Source of the DNA: an uncultured Eubacteriales bacterium | GTDB taxonomy: Bacteria; Bacillota; Clostridia; Oscillospirales; Butyricicoccaceae | Direction of reading: 5' to 3' | DNA: 64,000 bases | Assembly (NCBI GenBank): GCA_934395135.1 | Contig: CAKRRK010000006.1 | Coordinates: 1-64,000, forward strand | Shown: positions 40,832 through 49,475 of the stretch, in pieces | Layout: each line of letters opens with the position of its first letter | Position numbering within the stretch: position 1 is the stretch's first letter | The notes under the pieces: generated by a model | Databases searched by the model: none | What the model saw: only the letters and a program-made list of their open reading frames with translations | Told to the model about the DNA's origin: nothing | Program-made: the position numbers and the translations under genes

Positions 40832-43174
40832 ATGAAACGCAGAGAAAAGGTCGGCCGGCGGATCCTGGCGGGGGTGTTGGGGGCGGTTCTTGTGGTGACA
40901 GCGGCGCCGTGCAGCCGTGCGGCAGAGGCCGACAACGGCATACGGCCGGCTTATGACGAGGCGTATTATGCCACGCTGGATTATTACGGCAATCTGACGG
41001 ATTCCAGCATTGTAAAAAGCTATACGCTCAACGGAGCCGGAACGCTGACGGATTTTGGCGCATACGATGCGGTGAATAACCTGACGGATTCCACCGAGGC
41101 GGTGATAAAAGACGGAAAAGTGGAATTTGACTTTGGAGAAACCGCGCCGGAGCGGTTTTATTTTGAAGGAAAGACTCAGCAGCCGTTTGCGCAGCTGCCA
41201 TGGACGCTGTCTATGTCCTATACTCTAAATGGCGTGCCGGCCCGGGCAGAGGATCTTGCAGGGAAAACCGGCGTTGTGGAAATCACCGTGAATGCGGCGC
41301 CAAACCCGGCGGCAAGCGAATATACCAGAAACAATTATGTCCTGGAAGCGGCGGCTGTGTTTAACGCAGACGATATCCTTTCGCTGGAGGCAGAAGGCGC
41401 CCAGACGCAGCTCATCGGCAATCTGCGGATGGTGCTGTTTCTGGCGATGCCGGGCGAAGAGCAGCAGTTTGTGATGCGGGTAGGCGCCGAAGAATTCACC
41501 TTTTCCGGCATGACGTTTCTGATGGTGCCGGCAACGCTGGCGCAGCTGTCGGACATTGCGGCGCTGCGGGACGCAAAAGAGGAAATGGAGGATTCCTATC
41601 AGGCGTTAAACGACAGCATGGATACGATGCTGAACGCTTTGGATGGCATCAGCAGCGGTCTGACCGGCGCGGCCGCCGGCCTGGATCAGCTGGATGACGC
41701 CAGGGCGCAGATTTCTGCAGGAAAGGGAGATGTATACCATTATGGAGACGCCGCCCTTCGGGATCTGGACGCCGTCCAGGAAGCCGTTGCGCCGGTAAGC
41801 GGTCATCTGGATACGGCCAAAAGCGCCTTAACAGACATCTCCGGCGCGGTGACAGAGCTGACGAATACGGCAGTTTCTCTCAAACCCCGGCTGCAGGATA
41901 CCAGAAGTGTGCTGACACTGCTGCAGAAAGACTTGGAAAATGCGAAAACGCTGTTGAGTGATCTGGAGGAGTATGAAGACGATGCCAGAAGAAATGCCCA
42001 GGATATGCAAAAGCATCTGGCGGAACTAAGTGACGATGCCGACGCTTTGCGCGGCAGCATGGCAGACCTTCGAACCGGATTGGGCAAACTGAACGGGCTG
42101 TCTGCCGTTGGCGAAGTGACGTATAACGGCATGACCATTCCGGAACTGAAGGAAACGGTGAAAACCCTCCAGGCGGCGCACAAGGCTTATGAAGAATCAC
42201 CCTATGCCGGCTCCATTGATTTTGAGACCTATCTTGCAAACAGCGGGGATCCAAACATTGCGGCAAATGCCGCGGCGCTGAACGAGCTGTACGAGGCGTC
42301 TCTTACATCGGATTACGCGGAAATCGTTGCCCAGGCGGAAACTGCCAATGAACTCATTGGCGCGGTAAACAAGAAAATAGAGGAAATCAACCGCCTGCTC
42401 AAAAATCTGGCCGTGCCCACTGCGAATATGCTCAGCGATTTGGAAGACCTCTGCGATTGCCTGGGGGACAAAGGACTGGGTGGAGATCTGCAGTATGCCG
42501 CCGGGCAGATGGAAGATATTTTGAAAGACCTGCAGGCGCATTCGGGGGAAGGAGCCAGCGGGATACAGCATATGCAGGAGCTGACCGACGCACTGGAAAA
42601 GGCGCTTGCCGCGGCGTCTGACACCCTGGACCGGACGAAGACGCTGACAGACACAGCCAACGCCTATGTGCCGGCGGCACAGGACGCTTTCACCGACGCC
42701 AAAAAACTGGCTGTTTCCGCCGAAAGCGGTATCGCCAACACAAACACCTTTCTCCGCACGCTGAAGACTCTGATGCAGCGAAGCGGCGCGACACTGGATG
42801 CCGGTGCGCAGCAGACGCTGGGGAATTTTGCGGCGGTACTCCGAAAAGCAGCAGACAGCCTGGACAGCACGGGAAATGTCCGGGATGCGAAAAACAACAT
42901 TACCGGCATAATCGATGAAAAATGGGAAGCGTTTACCGGAGAAAACAATAACCTGCTCCGGATGGATCCTGATGCATCGCCGGTTTCTCTCACATCGCCG
43001 GAAAATGCGTCGCCGATCAGCGTACAAGTGCTGCTCCGCAGTCAGGAAATCAAGGTGGAAGCGCCGGAAGCGCCGGAGGAGGTCCAGGCGCCGGAGGAAG
43101 CCGATACCTTTTTCCGCCGGGTTGCCAGGATGTTTCAGGACTTTTGGGCCGCGGTTACCGGCATATTCCAATAA
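40832..43174 (+). CDS. Secreted coiled-coil protein, YhgE/Pip-like companion of an RND transporter
   Basis: A 780-residue protein with a signal peptide (cleavage near AAPCSRAAEA, about residue 33), a beta-rich N-terminal domain to about 230 and a very long alpha/coiled-coil region (about 240-720) with repeated Ala/Leu/Asp-rich heptads such as DSMDTMLNALDGISSGLTGAAAGLDQL. A Pro/Glu linker precedes a final amphipathic helix near 770. Such proteins accompany MMPL/RND transporters and TetR regulators in Firmicutes, perhaps bridging the wall. ATG 40832 follows GGAAAGGGG. No enzymatic motif is seen. Confidence 0.75.
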   Translation: MKRREKVGRRILAGVLGAVLVVTAAPCSRAAEADNGIRPAYDEAYYATLDYYGNLTDSSIVKSYTLNGAGTLTDFGAYDAVNNLTDSTEAVIKDGKVEFDFGETAPERFYFEGKTQQPFAQLPWTLSMSYTLNGVPARAEDLAGKTGVVEITVNAAPNPAASEYTRNNYVLEAAAVFNADDILSLEAEGAQTQLIGNLRMVLFLAMPGEEQQFVMRVGAEEFTFSGMTFLMVPATLAQLSDIAALRDAKEEMEDSYQALNDSMDTMLNALDGISSGLTGAAAGLDQLDDARAQISAGKGDVYHYGDAALRDLDAVQEAVAPVSGHLDTAKSALTDISGAVTELTNTAVSLKPRLQDTRSVLTLLQKDLENAKTLLSDLEEYEDDARRNAQDMQKHLAELSDDADALRGSMADLRTGLGKLNGLSAVGEVTYNGMTIPELKETVKTLQAAHKAYEESPYAGSIDFETYLANSGDPNIAANAAALNELYEASLTSDYAEIVAQAETANELIGAVNKKIEEINRLLKNLAVPTANMLSDLEDLCDCLGDKGLGGDLQYAAGQMEDILKDLQAHSGEGASGIQHMQELTDALEKALAAASDTLDRTKTLTDTANAYVPAAQDAFTDAKKLAVSAESGIANTNTFLRTLKTLMQRSGATLDAGAQQTLGNFAAVLRKAADSLDSTGNVRDAKNNITGIIDEKWEAFTGENNNLLRMDPDASPVSLTSPENASPISVQVLLRSQEIKVEAPEAPEEVQAPEEADTFFRRVARMFQDFWAAVTGIFQ

Positions 43175-43183
43175 AAAAGAACC

Positions 43184-43225
43184 CATGAAAAAAACAGGCT
43201 GTTTCCGCAGCCTGTTTTTTTTCAT
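43184..43225. terminator. Terminator after the coiled-coil gene
   Basis: CATGAAAAAAACAGGCTG pairs with CAGCCTGTTTTTTTTCATG around TTTCCG. It is followed by pepD reading the other way. Confidence 0.85.
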
Positions 43226-43404
43226 GTTCCGGCAGATGTCCCGCCAGCCGATGGGCGGCATAAAGCGTGTATAAGGCATGGTCGGTTCGTTCCGGCTTTG
43301 CTCCCGATGTCCTGCGGCGCGTCTCTCCGTTGGGATTCTGCGTGGCCGACTATTTCAGAGAACAAAACTCTGCAGGAAAGGAACTGGCCGCGCATGCAGA
43401 ACGG

Positions 43405-44808
43405 TCAAAGGCGCTTGAGCAGTGCGAGAAGAAAATCCCAGGTGCGCTGGATGGAAGCGACATCGGCCCGTTCCCGGACGGAATGGACGTCCAGAATGGT
43501 GGGACCAAACGACAGAATATCCGCGTCCGGCAGCTTTTGAGAAAAGATACCGCATTCCAGTCCGGCATGAATGGTTTGCAGAACCGGCGGCACGCCGAAC
43601 ATCGACTGGTACAGCGCCGCCGCAGTTTCCCGCAGAGGGGAATGGGGAGCAGGCTGCCAGGCAGGGTAATCGCCGTGGAACACCGCCTTGATGCCGAACG
43701 CATCGGCGAGCAGGCTCATTTTGTCCGCCAAAGCATATTTTTCCGTGGAAAAAGCGCTGCGCACCGAAGTGAGGATGCGGAAATGACCCGCCTCCTCTGT
43801 GACAGCGGCGACATTGGCAGAAGTCAGCACCTGCCCGGTGCAGTCTCGCTGCAGAACGCCGTTGGGACAGTTCAGCAGCAGCGTGACAAGGCTTTTGACC
43901 GTGTAGGGGATGTAATGGGAAAAAGAGGGACACGGCGCGCCCTGCTCTGCGGAGATGGTCAGGCGATCCGGCAGAGTCCGGTTGAATTTTTCCTCGGCGT
44001 CCGCCAGAAAGCGGCGCAAATCCTCCGCGGCCTCCGGCTGGACATAGGCGGAGATGACGGCGGAAGCGGGGATCACGTTTGCCCGTCCTTCCGCCTGGAC
44101 GCCGCGGATTTTCACACCGGCGTTCAGAAGCTTGAGAAGCAGCCGGGCAGCAAGCACTACCGCGTTGCCGCCTTCCCGGCCGATGTCCATGCCGGAATGT
44201 CCGCCCTGCAGGCCGGACAGGGTAATGGTTACGGGAATATGGGGTGTTTCGGTGGTTTCTGTGCGCTGCGGCAGAAGCATCAGACAGTCCATGCCGCCGG
44301 CGCAGCCGGTGACAAACACACCCTCCTCCTCCGAATCCAGATTGATAATGGTGCGGCTTTTCAGAGAAGAGGGGTGAATTGCCGCCGCTCCCTGCAGGCC
44401 GGATTCCTCCTGGGCGGTCAGGAGAATCTCGAGGTTCGGCAGTTCGGGATCGTCAAGGTCCAGCAGCCGCAGGGCATAGGCCGCGGCAATGCCGTTATCC
44501 GCCCCCAGAGAGGAACCCTTTGCGGACAGGAAGCCGTCTTGTTCCATCGGGACAATGCCGTTTTCATAGCGGGCGCTTCCCTCTGTGACATACACCATGT
44601 CCAGATGACCCTGCACCATGATTGTGCGGTCTGCTTTGGCAGGAGAGACCGCCGGCTTGACAATCCGCACGTTGTGCATCGGGTCCGAAAAGGCGGCGCA
44701 GCCCCGGGATTTGGCGTATGACAGAATATAGTCCGCGGCTGCGGCTTCGTCACCGGACCGGCGGGGGATTTTGGAGAGCGCCGCGAAGTGGCGCAAAATG
44801 GTTTCCAT
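43405..44808 (-). CDS. pepD: Aminoacyl-histidine dipeptidase PepD
   Basis: M20-family zinc dipeptidase of 467 residues. Metal-ligand blocks are GHLDMVYV (His and Asp), the Glu-pair QEESGLQGA and DSEEEG, with GGHSGMDI in the lid domain. It releases amino acids from Xaa-His and similar dipeptides in the cytoplasm. AGGAGG is upstream of ATG 44808. nadE ends 63 bases upstream on the same strand, so both may be cotranscribed. Confidence 0.95.
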   Translation of the reverse strand: METILRHFAALSKIPRRSGDEAAAADYILSYAKSRGCAAFSDPMHNVRIVKPAVSPAKADRTIMVQGHLDMVYVTEGSARYENGIVPMEQDGFLSAKGSSLGADNGIAAAYALRLLDLDDPELPNLEILLTAQEESGLQGAAAIHPSSLKSRTIINLDSEEEGVFVTGCAGGMDCLMLLPQRTETTETPHIPVTITLSGLQGGHSGMDIGREGGNAVVLAARLLLKLLNAGVKIRGVQAEGRANVIPASAVISAYVQPEAAEDLRRFLADAEEKFNRTLPDRLTISAEQGAPCPSFSHYIPYTVKSLVTLLLNCPNGVLQRDCTGQVLTSANVAAVTEEAGHFRILTSVRSAFSTEKYALADKMSLLADAFGIKAVFHGDYPAWQPAPHSPLRETAAALYQSMFGVPPVLQTIHAGLECGIFSQKLPDADILSFGPTILDVHSVRERADVASIQRTWDFLLALLKRL

Positions 44809-44871
44809 AACAATACCTCCTGAAAGGATAAACCGTCAGAAAAACGGTTCTTTTTGGAACGACGGGGGAAA

Positions 44872-46770
44872 TTACAGGGCTTCCGCTTCTGCCAGCCAAA
44901 GGGCGCCGCAGGCGTCCGAAGGCATACGGAAATCGCCCCGGGGAGACAGCGTAACCGAACCGACCTTTGGGCCATCCGGCAGGCAGGAACGCTTGAACTG
45001 CTGCTGAAAGAAGCGGCGCACAAAGGTCACCAGCCATTTTTTGATGGTTTGATTGTCGTATACGCCGGCAAACGCGGCAGACGCGATGCGAAAGATCTTT
45101 TTGGGAGAATACCCAAAGCGTACAAAATAATACAAAAAGAAGTCATGAAGCTCGTAAGGCCCCACCAGTTCTTCGGTTTTCTGGGCAATTTCTCCGTCTT
45201 TGGGCGGCAGAAGCTCCGGGCTTACCGGCGTGTCCAGCACGTCAGTGAGGACAGAAAGCAGGGCGGGCCGGCTTTGGGCCTCATAGGCCACAAGATACCG
45301 CACCAGGGTTTTGGGAACCGAAGCGTTGACGCCATACATGGACATATGGTCGCCGTTGTAGGTGGCCCAGCCCAGCGCAAGCTCCGACAGGTCGCCGGTA
45401 CCGATGACAAGGCCGCCGGTTTGGTTGGCGATATCCATCAGAACCTGGGTACGCTCCCGCGCCTGGCTGTTTTCAAAGGTAACGTCGAAGCAGTCCTCCT
45501 TCTGACCGATGTCCCGGAAGTGCGTCAGCACCGCGTCGCGGATGTTGATTTCCAAGAGTTTTGTGCCATAGGCCTCCGCCAGAGTTACTGCGTTGTTTTT
45601 GGTACGGGCGGTGGTGCCGAAGCAAGGCATCGTCACGGCCACAATGTCTTTCCGGTCCCGTCCAAGGATGTCAAAGGCATGGGCGGTGACAAGAAGGGCA
45701 AGGGTGGAATCCAGGCCGCCGGACAATCCAACCACCGCGGTCTTGGCGTTGGTGTGCCGCAGCCGGGTGGCAAGGCCGTTGGCCTGCAGGGCAAGAATGG
45801 CCTCGCAGCGCGCCGCCAGGTCGGTTTTGTTCCGGGGAACAAAGGGCGTTTGGGGGAAGCGGCGGGAAAGGCGGGTTTCCTCCAGAGGCATATCAAAGAA
45901 AATCTTCCGGTATCCGGTCGGGTTCGGCACAAAGGTGCTGGTGCGGCGGCGCTCATGATCCAGCCGCAGCACGTCAATGTCGCCATAGGTGACACCGGAC
46001 TGGAACAAACGGGACTGGGCAAGGATAGAGCCGTTTTCCGCGATGATGTCATGCCCTGCAAACACCATATCCGTGGAGCTTTCCCCCCGGCCCGCGTCCG
46101 CATAGACATAAGCGGAAATGGTTTTCGCCGACTGGGACGTAATAAGATCCCGGCGGTAGTCTGCTTTGCCGATGATCTCATCGCTGGCGGACAGGTTGGC
46201 AATCACCGTGGCGCCGGCCAGGGCATGGGCGCAGGAGGGGGGCACCGTAACCCACACATCTTCGCAAAGTTCCACGCCCAGGGTAAACTCCGGCAGATCG
46301 CGGCAGGCAAACAGCAGATTTGTGCCGAAGGGCACGGTCTCCCCGCAGAATAAAATTTCTTCACAGGCGGGACCGGGAGAAAAATGCCGCGTCTCGTAAA
46401 ATTCCGAGTAGCTGGGAATGTTTCGCTTGGGCACAAGTCCCAGCAGGCTGCCCCGGTACAGTACGGCGGCACAGTTATACAATCCGCCGTCGTAAGAGAC
46501 AGGAAGCCCCACAAGCAGCAGCGCCGAAAGGTCCCTTGTACACTGCAAAATGGAAAGAAGCGCCTCCTGAGCTTTTTCCAGCAGACTGCGCTGCAAAAAC
46601 AGATCGCCGCAGGTATAGGCGGTGATGCAAAGCTCCGGGAACACCATCAGCTTTGCGCCGTGGGCTGCGCCCTCCTTTGCATAGGCAATGATCTGGCTGC
46701 TGTTATAGGCACAGTCCGCCACCTTAAGATCGGTTGTGGCGGCGGCGACCTTGATAAATCCGTCGTTCAT
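44872..46770 (-). CDS. nadE: Glutamine-dependent NAD+ synthetase
   Basis: Converts nicotinic-acid adenine dinucleotide to NAD+ with glutamine as nitrogen donor. The N-terminal nitrilase domain has its triad (FPELC Glu, PKRNIPSY Lys, GVELCEDVW Cys); the C-terminal synthetase has the ATP-binding P-loop SGGLDSTLAL near residue 350. The 632-residue length fits the fused glutamine-using type. CAGGAGGCC precedes ATG 46770, and TATAAT-like boxes lie just upstream. Confidence 0.97.
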   Translation of the reverse strand: MNDGFIKVAAATTDLKVADCAYNSSQIIAYAKEGAAHGAKLMVFPELCITAYTCGDLFLQRSLLEKAQEALLSILQCTRDLSALLLVGLPVSYDGGLYNCAAVLYRGSLLGLVPKRNIPSYSEFYETRHFSPGPACEEILFCGETVPFGTNLLFACRDLPEFTLGVELCEDVWVTVPPSCAHALAGATVIANLSASDEIIGKADYRRDLITSQSAKTISAYVYADAGRGESSTDMVFAGHDIIAENGSILAQSRLFQSGVTYGDIDVLRLDHERRRTSTFVPNPTGYRKIFFDMPLEETRLSRRFPQTPFVPRNKTDLAARCEAILALQANGLATRLRHTNAKTAVVGLSGGLDSTLALLVTAHAFDILGRDRKDIVAVTMPCFGTTARTKNNAVTLAEAYGTKLLEINIRDAVLTHFRDIGQKEDCFDVTFENSQARERTQVLMDIANQTGGLVIGTGDLSELALGWATYNGDHMSMYGVNASVPKTLVRYLVAYEAQSRPALLSVLTDVLDTPVSPELLPPKDGEIAQKTEELVGPYELHDFFLYYFVRFGYSPKKIFRIASAAFAGVYDNQTIKKWLVTFVRRFFQQQFKRSCLPDGPKVGSVTLSPRGDFRMPSDACGALWLAEAEAL

Positions 46771-47107
46771 GGCAGTTGGCCTCCTGATATTGTGGTTTTA
46801 TAATAAAACAAGTATAAAGCAAAACAAAAAAAATGTAAACGGCTGGTTTTGGAAGAAAAAGGAAGAAAAAGACGGGAAAGGCCGGACAATCGGCGGTTTT
46901 TCCATGCATACTGGCAGGTTTGCAGAAAAAAAGGGGAAGAATAGGCGACTTTGCGGCCGAAAACCGGGAGCGGGATGTTTCCGCGGAAAAAAGGACGCAT
47001 AGACTGTGTATGACGGACTGTCTCAATCTCCTGGATGCCGGGACGGCCGGTCCCGATGTATGGCGGCGGCACAGCCAGCATAGGTATGATAGAAAAGGAG
47101 TGATGAT
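46771..47107. promoter_or_regulatory. Divergent intergenic region nadE / 47108 gene
   Basis: No gene is visible. The left third is A-rich and carries the leftward nadE promoter (TATTATAAAAC region). The right end has a possible rightward -10 TATGAT (about 47085) and the AAGGAG ribosome site. Nothing else stands out in the middle. Confidence 0.4.
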
Positions 47108-47527
47108 ATGGCACAAGTTCCAGCACCGGAGGGCTATACAGAAACCGGATACCTCCGCGTCGCGGCACAGACGGCACGGGGCGCCATTCCGATTGTCGGA
47201 GCGGCGGTTTCCGTGTCCGGAGAAGTGGAAAACGACATCGTGCTCTACGCAAATACAGTGACAAACATCAGCGGGGAAACCGAGGATTTATCCCTGCCTG
47301 CGCCGGCCAGGGCGCTGTCCCAGACGCCGGGCAACCCCAGACCGTTTGCCGTCTATACGGTCACGGCCCGGGCCGAAGGGTATTATCCGATGATTTATGA
47401 AAGCGTCCCGGTGTTTTCGGGAATAAAATCCATTGTGAATGTGGCGTTTTTGCCGGTATTGGAGGGAGATACCGCGCCGGCACCAAGGGTGATATCCGGC
47501 GGCGAGACAATGGGAGGCGAACGATGA
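47108..47527 (+). CDS. Small secreted-type beta-sandwich protein, operon with PG-binding genes
   Basis: A 139-residue protein without a signal peptide. The stretch TGYLRVAAQTARGAIPIVGAAVSVSGEVE and the later FAVYTVTARAEGYYPMIYESVPVFSGIKSIVNVAFLP are typical of a carboxypeptidase-regulatory-like (Ig-type) beta-sandwich that binds or presents wall ligands. It overlaps the next gene by four bases (ATGA). Conserved sets of these three genes occur in Oscillospirales; the function is not known. Its role with peptidoglycan-binding proteins is inferred from the operon. Confidence 0.75.
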   Translation: MAQVPAPEGYTETGYLRVAAQTARGAIPIVGAAVSVSGEVENDIVLYANTVTNISGETEDLSLPAPARALSQTPGNPRPFAVYTVTARAEGYYPMIYESVPVFSGIKSIVNVAFLPVLEGDTAPAPRVISGGETMGGER

Positions 47528-48927
47528 CAGGAACACCGTTTATACCAACGAATATCACGGTGCATCTGGGTGCGCCGTCCGCCGCCGCCCAGAATATCAC
47601 CTTGTCGTTTCCGGACTATATTAAAAATGTCGCTTCCAGCGAGATTTATCCCACCTGGCCGGAAAACGCCCTGATTGCCAATATCTATGCGCAGATATCC
47701 TTTGCGCTGAACCGTGTATATACGGAATGGTACCGGAGTCAGGGCTATGACTTTGACATCACCAATTCCACTGCATTTGACCAGGCTTTTGTGCCAAACC
47801 GGGATGTTTTTGAAAATATCAGCCGGATTGTGGACAATATTTTCAACAACTATCTGGTACGGGGGCAGAACGTGGAGCCGTTTTTCGCTCAATACTGCAA
47901 CGGCACCACGGTGACATGCCCCGGCCTTTCCCAATGGGGAACGGTCCCGCTGGCCGAGCAGGGGCTGACGCCGTATGAGATATTAACCACGTTTTATGGA
48001 AATGACATCAACATTGTATATGATGCACCGATCCAGGATATCCAGGATTCCTATCCCGGCACGCCGCTGCGGCTGGGTTCTACCGGCAACGAAGTGCGGC
48101 AGCTGCAGATACGCCTGAACCGGATTGCGGGGAACTATCCCGCCATCAATAAGATTTATCCGGAAAGCGGGATTTTCGATCTGACCACAGAGGAGGCAGT
48201 ACGGACTTTTCAGGGCATTTTTAATCTGGTGCAAGATGGGATTGTGGGAAAGGCCACATGGTATAAAGTCATTTTTGTCTATAATTCCGTCAAGCGTCTG
48301 GCGGAATTGGACAGCGAAGGGCTGACCCTGGGCGAGGTCTCCTTTGTCTATCCTCGGGCACTGCAGGAGGGGATGTCCGGCACGCCGGTGCGGGTCATTC
48401 AGTATTTCCTGGCGGTCATCGGCCGGTACTATGACGAATTGCCGCAGATTGAGATTGACGGTTATTTCGGTCCGGCAACCAGGGATGCGGTTGTCGCCTA
48501 CCAAACCGCATTTTCCCTGACGCCGGATGGCATTGTGGGGCGAAACACCTGGGATTCTCTGGTTTCCACCTATCTCAGTCTGATCCAAAACCAACGGGAT
48601 TTGATTGGCAGCGCCGCGGCCTATCTGTATCCGGGCCGGTTTCTTGTGGAGGGAATTTCCGGGGAGGATGTGGCGCTGCTGCAGGAATACCTGAACGGTA
48701 TCGCCACGGTGTACCCTTCCATCCAGACACTCCCTGTCACCGGTTATTTTGGAGAACAGACCAGGGCCGCTGTTATTGCGGCGCAGATGGTGTTTGGCCT
48801 GGAGCCCAACGGCGCGGTGGGGCCTTTGACCTGGAACGCCATTGCGCAGGAATACGCGGCGCTGCAGCTGCAGCACCGCAGGACAGAGGGGCAGTATCCC
48901 GGGTATGAAATAGGAGGAACGGCATGA
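47524..48927 (+). CDS. SpoIID-like protein with three peptidoglycan-binding repeats
   Basis: A 467-residue protein. The N-terminal 145 residues resemble the SpoIID lytic transglycosylase fold: VASSEIYPTWPENALIANIYAQ, with a Glu where SpoIID has its catalytic Glu, then a YDFDITNSTAFDQAF block and LSQWGTVPLAEQGLTPYEIL, the family's SQ-x-GA-x-x-A-x-x-G-x-x-Y-x-x-IL signature. Three PG_binding_1 repeats follow (about 176-250, 275-345, 365-440), each ending in GI/AVG-x-x-TW. No signal peptide is visible. It overlaps both neighbours by four bases. SpoIID links it to spores or wall remodelling; lysis activity is unproven. Confidence 0.8.
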   Translation: MTGTPFIPTNITVHLGAPSAAAQNITLSFPDYIKNVASSEIYPTWPENALIANIYAQISFALNRVYTEWYRSQGYDFDITNSTAFDQAFVPNRDVFENISRIVDNIFNNYLVRGQNVEPFFAQYCNGTTVTCPGLSQWGTVPLAEQGLTPYEILTTFYGNDINIVYDAPIQDIQDSYPGTPLRLGSTGNEVRQLQIRLNRIAGNYPAINKIYPESGIFDLTTEEAVRTFQGIFNLVQDGIVGKATWYKVIFVYNSVKRLAELDSEGLTLGEVSFVYPRALQEGMSGTPVRVIQYFLAVIGRYYDELPQIEIDGYFGPATRDAVVAYQTAFSLTPDGIVGRNTWDSLVSTYLSLIQNQRDLIGSAAAYLYPGRFLVEGISGEDVALLQEYLNGIATVYPSIQTLPVTGYFGEQTRAAVIAAQMVFGLEPNGAVGPLTWNAIAQEYAALQLQHRRTEGQYPGYEIGGTA

Positions 48928-49469
48928 TATACACAGACCAGCAAAGAAGGGAACATATCACAGAACTGCAGCGGATGCTTCGTGTCATTGACGTGGACCG
49001 GGGAGAAGTATCGCCGGTGATTGTGGACGGGGTATTCACGCCGGAGATGGCGGAGGCGATCCGGCAGTATCAGCGGCGGCAGGGACTGGATGTTACCGGT
49101 CTGGGGGATCAGGCGACCTGGGAAAGCATTGCCAGGGAAGCCAGGGATATCCGGGCGGGAAACACCGCGCCGGAGCAGGTGGATGCGTTTCCGTTCCGGG
49201 AGTTTACCATAGGGCGGGGCGCCACCGGCGGCATGGTGTATGTTCTGCAGGCAATGCTGAACGCCATTGCCCTGCATTTTGACAACCTGGTGCAGGAGCC
49301 GTGCAGCGGAACCTTTGACCAAACGACGGAACAAAATATCCGGACGCTGCAAGCCGCGGCAGGCCTGCCGGTCACCGGGGTGCTGAACCGGGAGACATGG
49401 GATGTTATCGGGCGGCTGTTCAACATCTATTCCAAACTGCCGCCAATGCGGGCAAACGAGGAGGAGTAA
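48924..49469 (+). CDS. Peptidoglycan-binding protein with two PG_binding_1 repeats
   Basis: A 181-residue protein made of two PG_binding_1 modules (VDGVFTPEMAEAIRQYQRRQGLDVTGLGDQATWESI and CSGTFDQTTEQNIRTLQAAAGLPVTGVLNRETWDVI). It starts in the stop codon of the SpoIID-like gene. No signal peptide or hydrolase domain is seen, so it probably acts as a partner or adaptor of the preceding protein. Confidence 0.85.
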   Translation: MIYTDQQRREHITELQRMLRVIDVDRGEVSPVIVDGVFTPEMAEAIRQYQRRQGLDVTGLGDQATWESIAREARDIRAGNTAPEQVDAFPFREFTIGRGATGGMVYVLQAMLNAIALHFDNLVQEPCSGTFDQTTEQNIRTLQAAAGLPVTGVLNRETWDVIGRLFNIYSKLPPMRANEEE

Positions 49470-49475
49470 CGGGTT

